Shown here: positions 1 to 12,327 of the stretch, piece after piece
How positions within the stretch are numbered: position 1 is the stretch's first letter
How the letters are laid out: every line of letters starts with the position of its first letter
DNA from: Pteria penguin
Lineage: Eukaryota; Mollusca; Bivalvia; Pterioida; Pteriidae
Direction: 5' to 3'
Length of the DNA: 64,000 nucleotides
Assembly (NCBI GenBank): GCA_035048485.1
Contig: CM068589.1
Span: 7,620,224-7,684,223 of the forward strand
Position numbers and translations under genes: made by a program
Notes under the pieces: generated by a model
What the model was told of the DNA's origin: nothing
The model's database searches: none
What the model saw: only the letters and a program-made list of their open reading frames with translations

Positions 1-1032
1 TAAAAAATTCATAAAAAATTCAAAAATCGAGATATTCCTTCACACCAGCATTCCTTACCATAGAAATGATTAAATGAAACCAAATGAATGCATCAATGTT
101 TACTAAAACTTAAAAGAAAATAATAACTCTTTAATGCATTAAAATAACAAAGTCCAAAATAAAAATGAAAAAACGTCAAAAATTTGATTTCGGAATGGAA
201 CCAAAAATATCAACACTTCTTCCCATATGCCTCTATCTCATTCCTATAGAGTCGGTTTGTCGCTGTATGCACCCGATCTGAATAAGAAGTTTGTCAAAGG
301 AGGGTACCCTCTGTGACCTACTTTTGTCTGTGGTGGTGCCACCTGTTCATGGATCCTGACAAAGATGACCACATTTGTCGGGAACCTTGAGTATTTGATG
401 CATGCCAAGTTTCATTGAATTCCAGCAAGTAGTTCCGAAGAAAAAGTTCAAACTGTGAAATGTTTACACCAATTATCCCACCCCCCTTTTTCTTGAAAGT
501 CTTAAAAAATTCATAATAAATCCAAAACATAAAATATTGAAAAATTTTCTTCGCAGTAGTATTTCTTACCATCAAAATGATCAAATTAAACCTAATTAAT
601 GCATCAATGTTTACTAAATGAAAAAAATACCTCTTTTCTGCATTAAAATTACCAAGTAAAACAAATCGTCAAAACTTTGATTTCGGAATGGAACCAAAAA
701 TAACAACACTTCTTCACACATCCCTCTAGATCATTCCTATGCATTCGGTTTGTCTCTGTATGCCCCCGGTCTGAAGAAGAAGTTTGTCAAAGGAGGGTAC
801 CCTCTTTGACCTACTTTTGCCTGTGTGGCGCCACCTGTTGATGAATCTGGACGAAAAACAACAACACTTGTAGGGGACCATGAGTACTACATGCTTATCA
901 AGTTTCATCAAATTCTGTTCAGTGGTTCTGGAGAAGAAGTCGAAAATGTGAAAAGTTAACGACGGACGACGGACGGACGACGGACGGTGATTGATCACAA
1001 TAGCTCACTTGAGCCTTTGGCTCAGGTGAGCT
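1..1032 (-). repeat. Tandem ~500-bp monomers ending in a hairpin
   Basis: Two diverged copies of a unit of about 503 bp lie head to tail (the opening 'taaaaaattcat' recurs near 504). They are followed by a GACG-rich stretch (961-987) and a near-perfect hairpin at 1002-1032, whose 14-bp arms start AGCTCAC and end GTGAGCT around a TTT loop. The hairpin plus GTCCGTC-type run plus tandem monomers resembles other elements in this window. I infer a non-autonomous mobile element; no coding potential was recognised. Short open frames inside it look like chance. Confidence 0.6.
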
Positions 1033-1251
1033 AAAAAGGTGAGGTGTTGTGAATGAAGAAACTGACTAAACTTTACTTACATGTAAACAGCCTATTACTG
1101 GAATTTGAAATCATAACCGAAATAAAAGTTTTGAAACCTACTACTACAGCAATGTTCGGAACAAAAAAACCAAATACAATTAAAGATAGCTTTATACACT
1201 CCGATTCTTTTATAAAAGAGGTTCAGAGTCTTGTTTGCCATGGATAATTAC

Positions 1252-1556
1252 AGAGTACGGTAAGAGGAGGGTTTGACTGACATATATAGCTGAAACTGGT
1301 GTTTGGATAAACAATATGGCATCTATACACATAGCCGTCGAATTTGATCTGTGCAGCAAAGTGCATGGTGACAATCTGGGTCCTATACCACCTGGAGCCA
1401 TTTACCTCCTCTTTGTGGGTGTTGTTTATCTTCTGACTGTTGTGTTGCCATGACATCAGGGGTGCCTTGTTACCATTGTAGTTGATATGACAATTGAAGC
1501 TGGTTTCCTCGTTGACATTTAATACGGTTTTGAGATTTTTTTGCATTGAGGATTAC
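1252..1556 (-). pseudogene. Immunoglobulin-like domain exon with an apparent 1-nt deletion
   Basis: Read on the minus strand, this holds an Ig-type domain: a Cys in 'SFNCHI', a Trp in 'LMSWQH' about 18 residues later, and a Cys in 'YVYRCHI'. The acceptor 'tatttacag' precedes 1556 and a phase-1 donor 'gtaatt' follows 1252. The neighbouring Ig exons are phase 1-1, so this exon should be a multiple of 3, but it is 305 nt. Entering from the acceptor in phase 1 reaches a stop, while the Ig frame opens just after an A7 run (about 1536-1542 on the plus strand). One missing base there would explain both facts. It is either an assembly or allelic indel or a broken gene. It follows the exons at 3752 and 2860 in transcription order. 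Confidence 0.55.
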
Positions 1557-2104
1557 CTGTAAATAATGAGTGGAATAACAATACAGCTGAGCATAGATAT
1601 TGAAAAGGTCTTCATATAGAGTAAAATAGTGAGGTGCTTTATGAATGTATTGAACAAAATAAGCAGGTGCATCTACATGCACTTGAAATCGCTGTCATGA
1701 CTGTAATCTGGGTAGGCCATATTAACCTTGAGGCAGTGATTAAAGCTAATTCACTATAAGCAAGGACAATGACCATGAACTGTAATCTACATGTAACTTC
1801 CATATGTAAGGTGGGCAGGTAGACTGATTAATCATACCTGCTGATTGACTGTTGCCATATCAAATGACCGTCCTAAGTCAGTACTGTAAATGCACTATAT
1901 TCGAATATTTATGCGATATCCCTATGTGTTTTTTCATTTCATTACATTAAATACTGTACATTTCTGTGGTGACCTCTGCTATATGGCGGAGTACATATAA
2001 CTTTTCTTTCTTCCATATTTGCAGTTAGCATGATTTATTGCAAAAATTAATATTAAACACATGTATTTTACTTGCAATTTGGCAAATAAACATTGGATTA
2101 TTAC

Positions 2105-2690
2105 ATAGGACGTTGGCTGCACTGACAAAGACTTCTGATGGACATAAATCTGGACTGACAGAGACTTCTGACTGACATACCTAGGACATAAACCTAAGCT
2201 GACAGAGAATTCTGACTGGCATACAGAGGACAGATACCTGGGCTCACAGAGACTTCTGACTGGCATACCTTGAGCATAAATCTGGACTGACAAAGACTTC
2301 TGACTGGCATACCTAGGACAGAGACCTGGGATGGCAGAGACTTCTGACATACATAGGACATAGACCTGGGCTGACAGAGACTTGACATACCTAGGACATA
2401 GACCTGGACTAATAGAGATTTCTGATTGACAAACGTAGGACATAGACCTGGGCTGACAGACTTCTGACTGACATACCTAGGACATAGACCTGGGCCGACA
2501 GACTTCTGACTGACATACCAAGGATACAGACCTGGGCTGACAGAGACTTCTGACTGACATACCTAATACATAGACCTGGGCTGACAGAGACTTCTAAATG
2601 ACAAACTTAGGACATAGACCTCGGTTGACAGAGACTTCTGACTGACATACCTAGGACATAGACCTGGGCTGACAGAGATTTCTGACTAGG
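2105..2690. repeat. Minisatellite, ~44-bp unit, about 13 copies
   Basis: A tandem array with a unit containing 'gacttctgactgacatacc' and 'ctgggctgacaga'. Copies vary by small indels. On the minus strand it starts exactly where the Ig exon 2687-2860 ends, so the exon donor 'gtcaga' is also the first bases of a repeat unit. Since 44 is not a multiple of 3, the frames that read through it carry no coding meaning. Confidence 0.85.
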
Positions 2691-2860
2691 TAGCAAACTA
2701 CAGCTGTATGTTCCAGCATCTCTGAATTCTAACTTCTTCAAGTTCAGATTGATGCCATCTGCTATGTCATACTTCAAAGGATCTGATGCTGTCTTTTTTA
2801 TTGTAGAGTTCCCAAATGACGTTAGGGAAGCAACAACATTGGCGGCTGATGACGAATACT
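2687..2860 (-). CDS. Ig-domain exon, C-terminal half (DAGTYSC)
   Basis: On the minus strand the acceptor 'tattatttcag' precedes 2860 and the phase-1 donor 'gtcaga' follows 2687. The 174-nt exon encodes the second half of an immunoglobulin fold, ending with the signature 'LEFRDAGTYSC'. It joins in phase with the exon at 3597-3752 (phase 1 to phase 1): together they give 330 nt and about 110 residues, the size of one Ig domain with its Cys-Trp-Cys core. This is likely the ectodomain of a membrane or secreted receptor; the ligand is unknown. Confidence 0.65.
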
Positions 2861-3596
2861 CTGAAATAATATAATACATGATTGTAGTCAAAACCAATCA
2901 ATGACTCATTTATGGCATGTCTTCATGTCGTTAAATGTTTTATCAGGTAAGACTTCAGAGATGTTTTCTGTGTATTAATGATGGATCTAAGTCTCAGTAA
3001 TGAATAAAAAAAAAATGCTTAATTAATTAATTTCATTCATTAAATATCAATTTATTAATGCTTCAATAAACCATGCAATGAAGAAATTTTCCTTCAAATT
3101 ATAAAAAATTAAACATAACAAATTACCATAATGAGTATCAAAATGAAGAAAACACAAATAACATGTACATGTAGGATAAATTCTGCTTCAGCTCTAAAAT
3201 CAAAATTACTTTGATATTTGTTGTCTCTGCACTATCTTACTGTACTTAAATTTGAGGCACCCGTCTTCAAAGAAATGTCTCAATGACCTTGACATTAAAA
3301 TTATGACCTCTATATCCACTGAGTTTCTTCACTTAGCATAATGATTCCATAAGTTTTATAATCAGTCGCAGGGCTAACTGCTTTCTCCTAATTTTACACA
3401 TAGACTGACTTACACACCCATAGATACAGACAGACACAACTAACAGACAGACAAACATACAGACAGATGGACAGATAGTGTTACAGACAGACAGTGCAAT
3501 ACATATCATATCAAAGTCACAAATTTTAACAATACTTTTTAAAATCGGCCAACATGATATTGTGTATGAGATGAGACAGTGAAATTAAACAAGGAC

Positions 3597-3752
3597 CTGT
3601 AAAATTCCATAGTACTGTAAAAGGCTTCTGTAAATCGGAGATATTCTTGATAGTGGTGCCATCTAACTGTAGCAAGCATGTAAGAGTTATGTCCCTTCCT
3701 TGTATGTCAGCTTCATCATGTAAACCTTTAATGGCTAACTCAGCTAGAGTGA
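3597..3752 (-). CDS. Ig-domain exon, N-terminal half
   Basis: On the minus strand the acceptor 'tatattttacag' precedes 3752 and the donor 'gtcctt' follows 3597, both phase 1. The exon encodes 'DITLTCLLQ' (first Ig cysteine) and 'FTVLWNFT' (core tryptophan), then joins the exon at 2687-2860 to complete the fold. No upstream signal-peptide exon was identified with confidence between 3.8 and 9 kb, so the gene is partial here. Confidence 0.6.
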
Positions 3753-3835
3753 CTGTAAAATATACAGAGTTTAATAATGAATAGCAATTCCAAATATACA
3801 AAACATTCTTTGGTGGTTTAAAAGGTGACTTTGAC

Positions 3836-4170
3836 AAAGTGCATGGCATAGTGGATAGGAAGTAAAAAGGGATTGACATAGTCATTTGAAAGTGCAAAGT
3901 GAATGGCATAGTGGTTAGGAAGTACCAAGTGCATGGCATAGTGGTTAGGAAGTACACAGTACATGACATAGAGGTTAGAAAGTACAAAGTGCATGGCATA
4001 GTCATTGGGAAGTAGAAAGTGCATGACATAGTCATAAGGAAGTGCATGACATAGTGGTCAGATAGTAAAAAGTGCATGGCATAGAGGTTAGGAAGTACAA
4101 AGTGCATGGCATAGTGGTTAGGAAGTACAAAGTGCATGGCATAGTGGTTAGGAAGCAACACTTGTTAAGG
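3836..4170. repeat. Minisatellite, 30-bp unit
   Basis: About ten copies of a unit containing 'gtgcatggcatagtggttag' and 'gaagtacaaa', with several shortened or diverged units. The 30-bp period keeps frames open on the minus strand (a ten-residue repeat), which is a by-product rather than evidence of coding. It lies about 80 bp upstream of the Ig acceptor at 3753 in transcription order. Confidence 0.85.
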
Positions 4171-4175
4171 ATTAT

Positions 4176-7100
4176 CAGATAGTGTCCTCTTGTGTTCATG
4201 GGATCCCTGAGTTGTTTCCTCACACAGAGAATTTTTTCTACATTGACTACCGGTAAATCTCCTCATATTTAAATGGTACTATGTTACCATCTACAGTTTA
4301 GTAGTGAATCTGACATGGATTGGTGTACCATCCCAGAGTTCCAGAGTTTCAGACTAGCGTTGGCCGAATTAAGGTAAATGGTAAATAAAGAGTTATTAAA
4401 CACTTGAACATTTTCACACAACATTTTCGATTGAATTGTAATAATTTACTATGAAATAAGTCAGCATAGTCATTACACTTAATAAATCAATCAAACAAAC
4501 AGTCCATCAAGATATCTACAAAGCATTCTATAACTGGGACTGCAGAAATCTATTTATAGATCCCAAGTTTTATGAAGTAAGCAAAGAAATAATTGATAAC
4601 ATCAGGATACCAATATATAAGGTAATAAATACATGTATATATGAATTAATGCTTTCTTGTGGTAGAGATTTTGTTTGGACCACTAAACTTCTAAAGTTAG
4701 GGGCCAAAGATGTCCAGTGAACCAGTAATCTGAAGGAAAGTGCCAGCTGTATGTACATACAATGAGGCAGTCACAACTTCAAGTTGGCCCCCTGAACCAC
4801 AATTGTGAAAGTAAGACCCTACTGCATGTATACTACAAGGCAGTCCCAACTTAAGTTGGAACCCAGAACCAACATTTTGAGAGAAAGTCCCTGCTGTAAG
4901 TATACTATAAAGCAGATGCAATTTCAAGAAAGCCATCCCATATTGTACAATGATCTCACTCTATATACAGTACAGAACCGGTAGTTCCAGTAATGTAATT
5001 ATTATGTGACCCCAGGCAAGCATTAATGATCAAAGTCAGGTGAATGCTTGAAGGCTCAGGATGTGAAATAGAAGCAATGTGCCAGAGTTATGATCTGGAT
5101 ATACCATAGATTCCTGTCCCCTAATGTAATTATCACTTTCCGAGACACGGCCCCAGGCATGTATCCCACGATGCTGCGTACCACAGACAATGCCTCATAC
5201 TGCTGTAAGGTGCTGAGATCAATACCTCATTGGTAGCATATATCTTAATGATGGATGGCTGATTAAATAAAGGCCTAGAGTGGTCAAGCTGTTCAACATG
5301 AAATGGGAAGTTTGTGGGTTTAAATCTTTCTTCATTCATGCATGACGGTTGTGTTAGATGTATAACAGATTGCTGGGATATGATGGTGAAGCCTATGTTA
5401 AAGATAATTTTAAAGATAATTTGATAAATCCACAGAGGTGTTCCCTCATCAATAACCATGAAAAAGTTTTGGTTTTCTGTTTTCCAAATGAAGGGTCAAA
5501 ATAAAAGGAACTGGAATTTTTTAAAAACATGTTTTCCATTTTTATTTTTTGAATGCGAGAACTCCTGATATGCAATACATTTGTACATAATAGGCGGTTT
5601 TTGAAATATAGAGTTATTTCCCATTTAGGTAGATATAAGATATCAAACAATAATATTCCTATTGAAGCATAACTTTTGTCTTTTCATAGTTTCATGGTTT
5701 CATAGTATCGGTTGACACAAGTACATCACATTCATTTTAAGTCAGATATGTACCCAAATGCATAGCCAATGCAAAAAGAATCAATAATTATAATTTGGAT
5801 GTTGATGACTAAACACTAGTCTGAAAACATAAGGTTCTGCTTGGATCTGACATTTTCAACAAACTAAGTAATGATTTTTGTTTTACTTCTTATGGGGTTT
5901 TATTTAAAAGGAGATCCTTACATGAGTTATCAAGTATCCTCTATATAACAAAGGAAATATGTAAATGTACATGTAGATGCTATGCCCCAGTGGCAATGAA
6001 ATTCTAATGTATGGGTTAAGGTCAAAGTTACAAGATAATTAATTATGGTACCATTGAAAAGATCTAGGCACAAGTAACACAAATGGAACACATCGCTATA
6101 ATCCAATGCTTCAAAAGTGAAGGTCAACATTGATTTTTTTTACCAGTATATGTGTCAAACTTGATAATCTAGGTCACAGTTACTGGAGTTAGTTATCATG
6201 GTATCAATGGAAAGGTCTCAAGACATGTGAAGTGTGAAATACCTGGCTCTCATAGTTGAAAAGTTATGGCCAAGGTTTCAATTTTTGAAATGTAAGTCAA
6301 AAGTGAAGGTCCTAGGGTCATAATATATGGCATCAATGAAAAAGTCATATCACAAAGAACACACATGAGTAATATGGAAGCAATGGCTATTAAGCTGAAA
6401 AGTTATATCCAATGTTAAAGTTAATATCCAAGGTGTGATGTATTAGGTTATCGGATCACCACAGTTTAGTGGTGAGAGAGTTTGCCTTTAAAAGCAGAAG
6501 GTTCTGGTGAGTTTGATTCTGGGATCTGGTCACAATTTTTTTTACCCTGCCTGTACACATATGGTACCCTTAGAGTGACCTACAAGTAAAGGAGAATTAG
6601 GTTTAATTTCTCTCTTAAGTTTCCAAGTTTGGAGACCTCTGGCAGTGGGGAGTGGGATAGATTCGATCCAGTATCAGACAGGATATCAGGTAGCTCAATG
6701 AAAAGAGTGTCCACTTGAAAATGGAAGGTTCTGAGTTCTACTCCGGGGTCTGTGCCACAATTTTTCTCTGCCTGTTGCAACAGACAGGTCAAAGACAATA
6801 TAACCTAAATCTATGTACCTACCTACCCACTCTGCTGAGGGTAAGGTACCTGCCTACACATTCTGCTGGAGGTATTGTATAAGGTCAGGAAACAACAAAC
6901 CAATAGTTTTTGTTTAAAAAAGGCCTACCAGTACCCATTAGTGACAATACTTCACTATACATGTATTACAAACGACTTAACTACTGAAGTGATATAAATA
7001 TCTCAGTTAGACACAATGTACCTCCAATCTAAAATTCATAACATAAAAAAAAATAATTCTGGGAATTCTCTTTGATAAAATTTCCCTACTTTAAATTGCA

Positions 7101-9460
7101 TTTTCAAACCATTATAACAATTATTGTACATTAAAGCCCATCATCTTACACATGTACACTTACATGTATAAATATATATGTATACACAGTATTTATGTAT
7201 TACACAAGGGCACATTCACAGACGACCCTGCAGCAACTATGTAAATTTGATGGACAGATAGATAGATAGAGGAGGCCATGCAAATATTTTAATAACATTA
7301 TCAATTCAAAGAATTTTGGTGCCTGAATGGAAATTTACCATAGAGATTTTGACATGTAAATTAAAATGTAAAATACAAAATTGGTGTCACATGATATGGC
7401 ACTAACAACACTGTACCACAGTGGACATTCACGGACCCCTAAAATCAGAGGTGAGACCAGGTGCCTGGTAGAAGGGAGCATCTCCTATTTGGCTAGCCAC
7501 ACCCACCATGAATACCCTTACATACAGACGAAACATATATAATTAGCACTGTATATTGTAACATGTATAAACATGAATGTGAGCACTGTGTAGAAAGTGT
7601 CACAGCCACATAACATCAGGAAAAAAGGTATAATAACACTTAAGTCAAAACCTCCAAGGCTCCATACACATGTACATGTATATATGTCGGCATTTATCTT
7701 GGTCCGATATACGCCTAGTTTCAAATGTACTGTGTTTTCATTGTACATTAACAGACAGAGACAAGAATTATCCAGAAGAATTGGTCTAATTTGGGATTCA
7801 AACCCAAGACCTTCTGTCTACCATACAATGATACATGAACATCTAATGGTTGACTACATGTACAAGTAACTGATTGAATTTGAGATACCTTGTCCTTGGT
7901 TTTTATCTCTCCCGAGCCAACTTTGGATACCAGACAAAATCAACAAGCTCTCAAGTTTGCATACCTACTAGAGCACACAAAATTGCGAAAACATGTTACA
8001 AGATGGTAAGTATTAAGGCACAAACTTGTGACAGGAAAAAACATATAGCTGATCGAGGACAGGGTTGCACATGTCTCTCGATTGACTTACTAAGGCATGC
8101 AAAATTGATTCTACTTTGACTTGATGCTTCGATATAAATAGTAATTGTGTCAGACTGTGATGCCATGTTAATGATTCTTCCACTCACTGACTCAGTGATG
8201 TAACAGGCAAATTACAATACATTTTATTGTGAGTAATAAACTTAATTATATACGACTATGTCATCTTCAATGTTTTATACTTATTTTAATTATAATTCAA
8301 TTTTCAAAATCAATATACATCTACCACATGCATGTCTGCATCTTTCATGTCTTTATTCTGACTGTTATTGATTATATCATATGTTTACTGCCTCCCCCCC
8401 CCCCCCCTTTTTTTTCTTTTGTTATTATTCCACTTCATTCATTTTAAATTAACTGTTTCTTTAATATAAGTAAATTAAGATAGGGTGTTACCAACCTTGT
8501 GCAAATAAACAGAGAACACAGGCGCCGTGAACGAAATGTCGCATTTTGCAGCTTCCAACATCCCGTCCAGCATCTAGTGATCTACCAGCAAATCAATACC
8601 AAAACATCTTAATGATCATAAAAGCGCACCTGTGTCGTTGATCTGTCTCCTGGCTGAGTTCATTACAAGATGGTTTTTAAACCATGTTTCAGTAATAATG
8701 ATTTCACATTTTACAAAATAATTCAGCATAACCAATATTTTCCTTTTCTTCTATTAATATTTTTCACAAAGTTGAATTGTAGAATTTAATTACAACTCCC
8801 GATCATAGAAAATAAAGATACGAAACACGTAAACATTAAAAGTGATACACCCCCTTAAATTTAATAGATTCGTCCTATCCACATCCAATGAAAAGGCCTG
8901 AACGTGGGGGTTTGGTCCTTTTCGTTTACTGTTCTAGAAGTTGGTAAGTCTTACGTGGAAATTATTTAATAAAACGCTTTACTTTTGTTGAATGATGCCT
9001 TGTCAGGCATTGTACATATACTGGAAAATGCATACATAGAGTAATTACACAGTGTTGTCCCATTGGAATTTACGTGATCTCAGATTTTTTCTTCGATAGA
9101 AGCAGGGACGTATTGAGATATATACGTCCCTGATTAGAAGTTTGTCTGTAGTCTGTACAGTAGGCAGTACTGTAGCACATTCGTCATGCTGTACTGACTG
9201 CGCATTACACAAACAGAATGTAATGTTACAGAAACATTGGTCCTGGCTCATTAAGTTAGTGAACGGATCACATGCAGTGTTGTGGAGCGAATGCCACGCG
9301 TTTGTGCTGAATATTTGAATTTTATTCTAAGCTGCTGAATGTCATGTTTTACTGTAAATGCAGCTGACAATTAACTTTCGTTTGATTCAATGATTGCAAT
9401 GGTTATTTATTGTAATTTGTAGTATTTACTGTATATCATGCAGTTTGACAGTCCATACTG
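4176..9460. other. No firm gene; scattered repeat remnants
   Basis: This stretch has no coding region I can support. It holds a three-copy ~66-bp tandem repeat at about 4740-4940, AT-rich spacer, a diverged 'aggtcaaag' repeat region at 5990-6440, tRNA-like fragments at 6.4-6.8 kb, and a C run at 8395-8407. The missing 5' exon of the Ig gene could lie here. A possible small exon at about 4305-4365 on the minus strand was seen but not accepted. Confidence 0.5.
6452..6775 (+). repeat. Two tRNA-like SINE heads in tandem
   Basis: Two segments (about 6455-6535 and 6680-6765) resemble each other and a degraded tRNA gene. The second has an A-box-like 'aggtagctcaatg' and a B-box-like 'gttctactccggggtc'. 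They are separated by about 150 bp of related sequence. They are probably remnants of tRNA-derived SINEs and too decayed to be functional tRNA genes. Confidence 0.4.
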
Positions 9461-9462
9461 TG

Positions 9463-9613
9463 CAGTGGCAGGTCTAGGATTTCCGAAATAGGGGGGCCCA
9501 CACGTGTGTTAGTGAAACCACTTAGCCATTTTTGGTGCTAAATCTGGATTTTTTACTAGTAAATATGTGGTGAAAAGGAAGGGGGGGCCTGGGACCCTCT
9601 AAATCTGCTACTG
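9463..9613. mobile_element. hAT-like MITE
   Basis: A short element with imperfect terminal inverted repeats: CAGTGGCAGGTCTAGGATTT at the left and the reverse of CAGTAGCAGATTT at the right. CAGTGGCGGAT-type ends are typical of hAT-related MITEs. A diverged relative lies at 58949-59100. No clear 8-bp target duplication is seen, and there is no coding sequence. Confidence 0.6.
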
Positions 9614-10038
9614 CTATGAACCGTTTTTCAAGACAGATATGGAAATATTTCATTTATTTTTATCTGGAGGTTGTAAATTCAGCTATCATCAATGTACCTT
9701 CATTTTGTTGAAAAAAAATCAAGAAAGGATGTTAAGGTATGGATTGATTTATTACCACAGAAATATATCACAGACTTATTTCCTTGAATATTCTGAATTG
9801 GATCTTTTTGTTGTACCGAGTTATTTCCCATATGAGCAGGTATCCAATGTTAAACCATTGTGGCATCATGTAATTTTCTGTATCATTGCTCGTATTTTTA
9901 CACCATTTCCCATTGGACTGGTTGATGTGACAATGGTTTTAATGTCATCTAGATACCTTCTCTGTCCGTCTTTATGTCAGTCTGTCTGTCATTGTAATAA
10001 TTTATTTCTCGTAAGGGAAATAATTTACGAAAACACCC

Positions 10039-10221
10039 AATAGACCCTTTCACTTTAACTGCAGGACAGATGTTTTGAGTGGCAAATAGTTATGTTTCCT
10101 GTTTATTTTTTATTTTTGACATCATAAATAGACATTGATTTTTCTTATGTCATTTTGTGGGAAAAATGATGATTTTGCCACTCAAAACATCAGTCCCGCA
10201 GTTAACGTGGAAGAGTCTATT
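10039..10221. mobile_element. MITE with ~48-bp terminal inverted repeats
   Basis: The first ~48 bases (AATAGACCCTTTCAC then TTAACTGC and GATGTTTTGAGTGGCAAA) are repeated in inverse at the right end with about six mismatches. The spacer is about 85 bp and AT-rich. There is no coding capacity. The superfamily is not determined because no clean target duplication is visible. Confidence 0.65.
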
Positions 10222-10300
10222 TATTCAACTACATGTAATTTAAGGAGTCCGTTCTTTTGAATAGTATTGACAGAGTTATTCATATTATATTTAGTATTGA

Positions 10301-11420
10301 TTAGTCCCCTGCCAGTGAAACTGGAGGGGACTGTAGTGTTTGATATTGTCTGTCTGTCTGTCCGGTCTGTCTGTCCGGATGGTTTCCAGACAATAACTTC
10401 AGTGAGGAATGACCAATTTAATTCAAACTTCACACAATGTTAGCTTATATAAAGATCTAATATGGTATCGATTTTGGGGTCAAAAGGTCAACTTGAAGGG
10501 TCACTGTTACTGAAAATAGCCATTTATCATTGTATTTCGGTTTCCAGATGATAACGTGAGTTAGGAATGATTGATTTCTTTAACTTCATATAAGGCTAGC
10601 TCATGTAAAGGTCTAGGGTGGGATTGATATTGGGGTCAAAAGGTCAATTCTAAAAGTAACTGTTACTAAAAACAGACATTTATCACTGCATTTCATTAAT
10701 GCCAGATAATAACTTGAGTTAAGAATGATTGATTTCTTTTAAACTACATGTAAGACTAGCTTAGAATAGAATAGAGTAGAATATGGTTTATTTCCAATTT
10801 TGGGCCCAATTCTGAGCATCAACAAGTGAAATTGAACAACAAATAAACTAAACTAAACTAAACAATCTGCATTCATGCAAAATACAAAACAAATAAATAA
10901 ATGACTAGATTACTAAGTAAGAAGGGAAGGGATCCAATAGACAGACAATAATATTGGTCACAGTGGGCATTTTTAGAGTGGGCATTAAAAATGTCCACTG
11001 GACACAGTGGACATTCTTGTAAGAGCCAGTTAGAATTAACATACCGGTAAGTGGACAGCTTGATAGCTCAGGTAAATGTCCACTCCTAATGCCCACTGAA
11101 ATTTCAGGTGGACTGCCCACTGTGGACAGTGGGCATTCAAAGTTCCACCTGGACTGTACTGTATGTAAAGGTGCAGGGTGAGAATGATTTTTGGGATAAA
11201 AGGTCAATTCTAAGGATCACTGTTGCCAAAAATAGATATTTCTCACTGCATTTCGGTTGCCAGATAATATCTAGAGTTAGAAATAATTGATTTTTTTTTT
11301 TTAATTTCACACATTGCTAGCTTATGTATAGGTCTAGGGTGGCATAGATGTGGGGTCAAAAAGTCAACTTTAAGGCTCACTGTTACTAAAAATAGACATT
11401 AGCATAGTTCAGACTTATCA
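10301..11420 (+). repeat. Hairpin-headed element with ~180-bp tandem monomers
   Basis: It opens with a hairpin at about 10301-10332 (AGTCCCCT paired with AGGGGACT around an inner CCAGT/ACTGG), then a GTCTGTC-rich run, then three to four monomers of about 180 bp, each with 'ggtctagggtgg' and 'ggggtcaaaaggtcaa'. A MITE (10956-11161) has inserted in it. The first part recurs at 48695-49100, so this is a dispersed family. Confidence 0.65.
10956..11161 (-). mobile_element. Tc1/mariner-type MITE, copy 1 (inverted, one end missing)
   Basis: This is a reverse-oriented copy of the element at 11879-12131. Its right end 'ggactgtactg' is followed by TA; its left end lacks the ~35-bp terminal repeat seen in the other copy. 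Internally it carries short palindromes built on 'gtggacatt' and 'cagtgggca'. There is no coding sequence. Confidence 0.65.
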
Positions 11421-11878
11421 TTGAAAATAGTGATTCACCTCTGCATTTTCCAGATGATGACTATGGATACTTAACGTCAACGATGCAATATCATTGCTGT
11501 CACTTTCACTAGAACTTGATATAATTTTCACAGAATTCAATGTTGTTTCTTAATAAATCATGCAAAATGTTACCAAGTTCACATAACTGTTTCATGTTGC
11601 TAATAAAGTATAAGTCATTTCGAAGGTAGAGGTTGTGGCAGGGGACAAGTGTTACATGCGACACTGACTGTAAGTGTCTCTGGTATTGAGTTCAAGCTTT
11701 TACATGGGATGACTTACAAATATCTTAAGGTGATTCTTAGCAAAGTAGTCCACAGTATTGGCCACCACATGTCCACAGTATTGGCCACCACATGTCCACA
11801 ACCCAGTCTTTATGGAAAACTAAATAGCCCAAAGGGTAGACAATCATAAGCATCTAGGGGTTGCATTAAATAAACATA

Positions 11879-12131
11879 CAGTACAGTCCAGGTGGAACTT
11901 TGAATGCCCACTGTCCGCAGTGGGCAGTCCACCTGAAATTTCAGTGGGCATTAGGAGTGGACATTTACCTGAGCTATCAAACTGTCCACTTTCCTGTAAA
12001 AAGCTGTGTCATGTTAATTCTAACTGGCTCTTACAAGAATGTCCACTGTGTCCAGTGGACATTTTTAATGCCCACTCTAAAAATGCTCACTGTGACCAGT
12101 GGGCAAATTAAGTTCCACCCGGACTGTACCG
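11879..12131 (+). mobile_element. Tc1/mariner-type MITE, copy 2 (complete)
   Basis: A 253-bp element with terminal inverted repeats starting CAGTACAGTCCAGGTGG and, at the other end, the reverse of CGGTACAGTCCGGGTGG. It is flanked by TA on both sides, as expected for a TA target duplication. It shares nearly its full internal sequence with copy 1, about 700 bp away in opposite orientation, so the two could pair in a transcript or cruciform. Confidence 0.75.
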
Positions 12132-12327
12132 TAGATTACAATTTACAGGATTGGACACCTGCACTTTTCGTTCGCCCTGATAATTCCCAAAACACTACCA
12201 CTTCATCTCCACTAACGAGAAAACTAGCCACAGACTAATGGTCTCTGTATTTTCTCTTATATCTCCGTATTTGATACAGAGCAGGCCTATGTAATACAGC
12301 TATGTGATATTCATGTGTATTACATAC

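Noticed and set aside
4305..4370. A possible extra exon of the left Ig gene on the minus strand
   Set aside because: The putative acceptor is poor and no phase fits both ends cleanly with the exon at 3752.
8930..8960. A donor-like 'agttggtaagtc' that might end a 5' UTR exon of CBS
   Set aside because: Single weak match 4.3 kb upstream with no promoter motif to support it; transcripts are needed to place the first exon.
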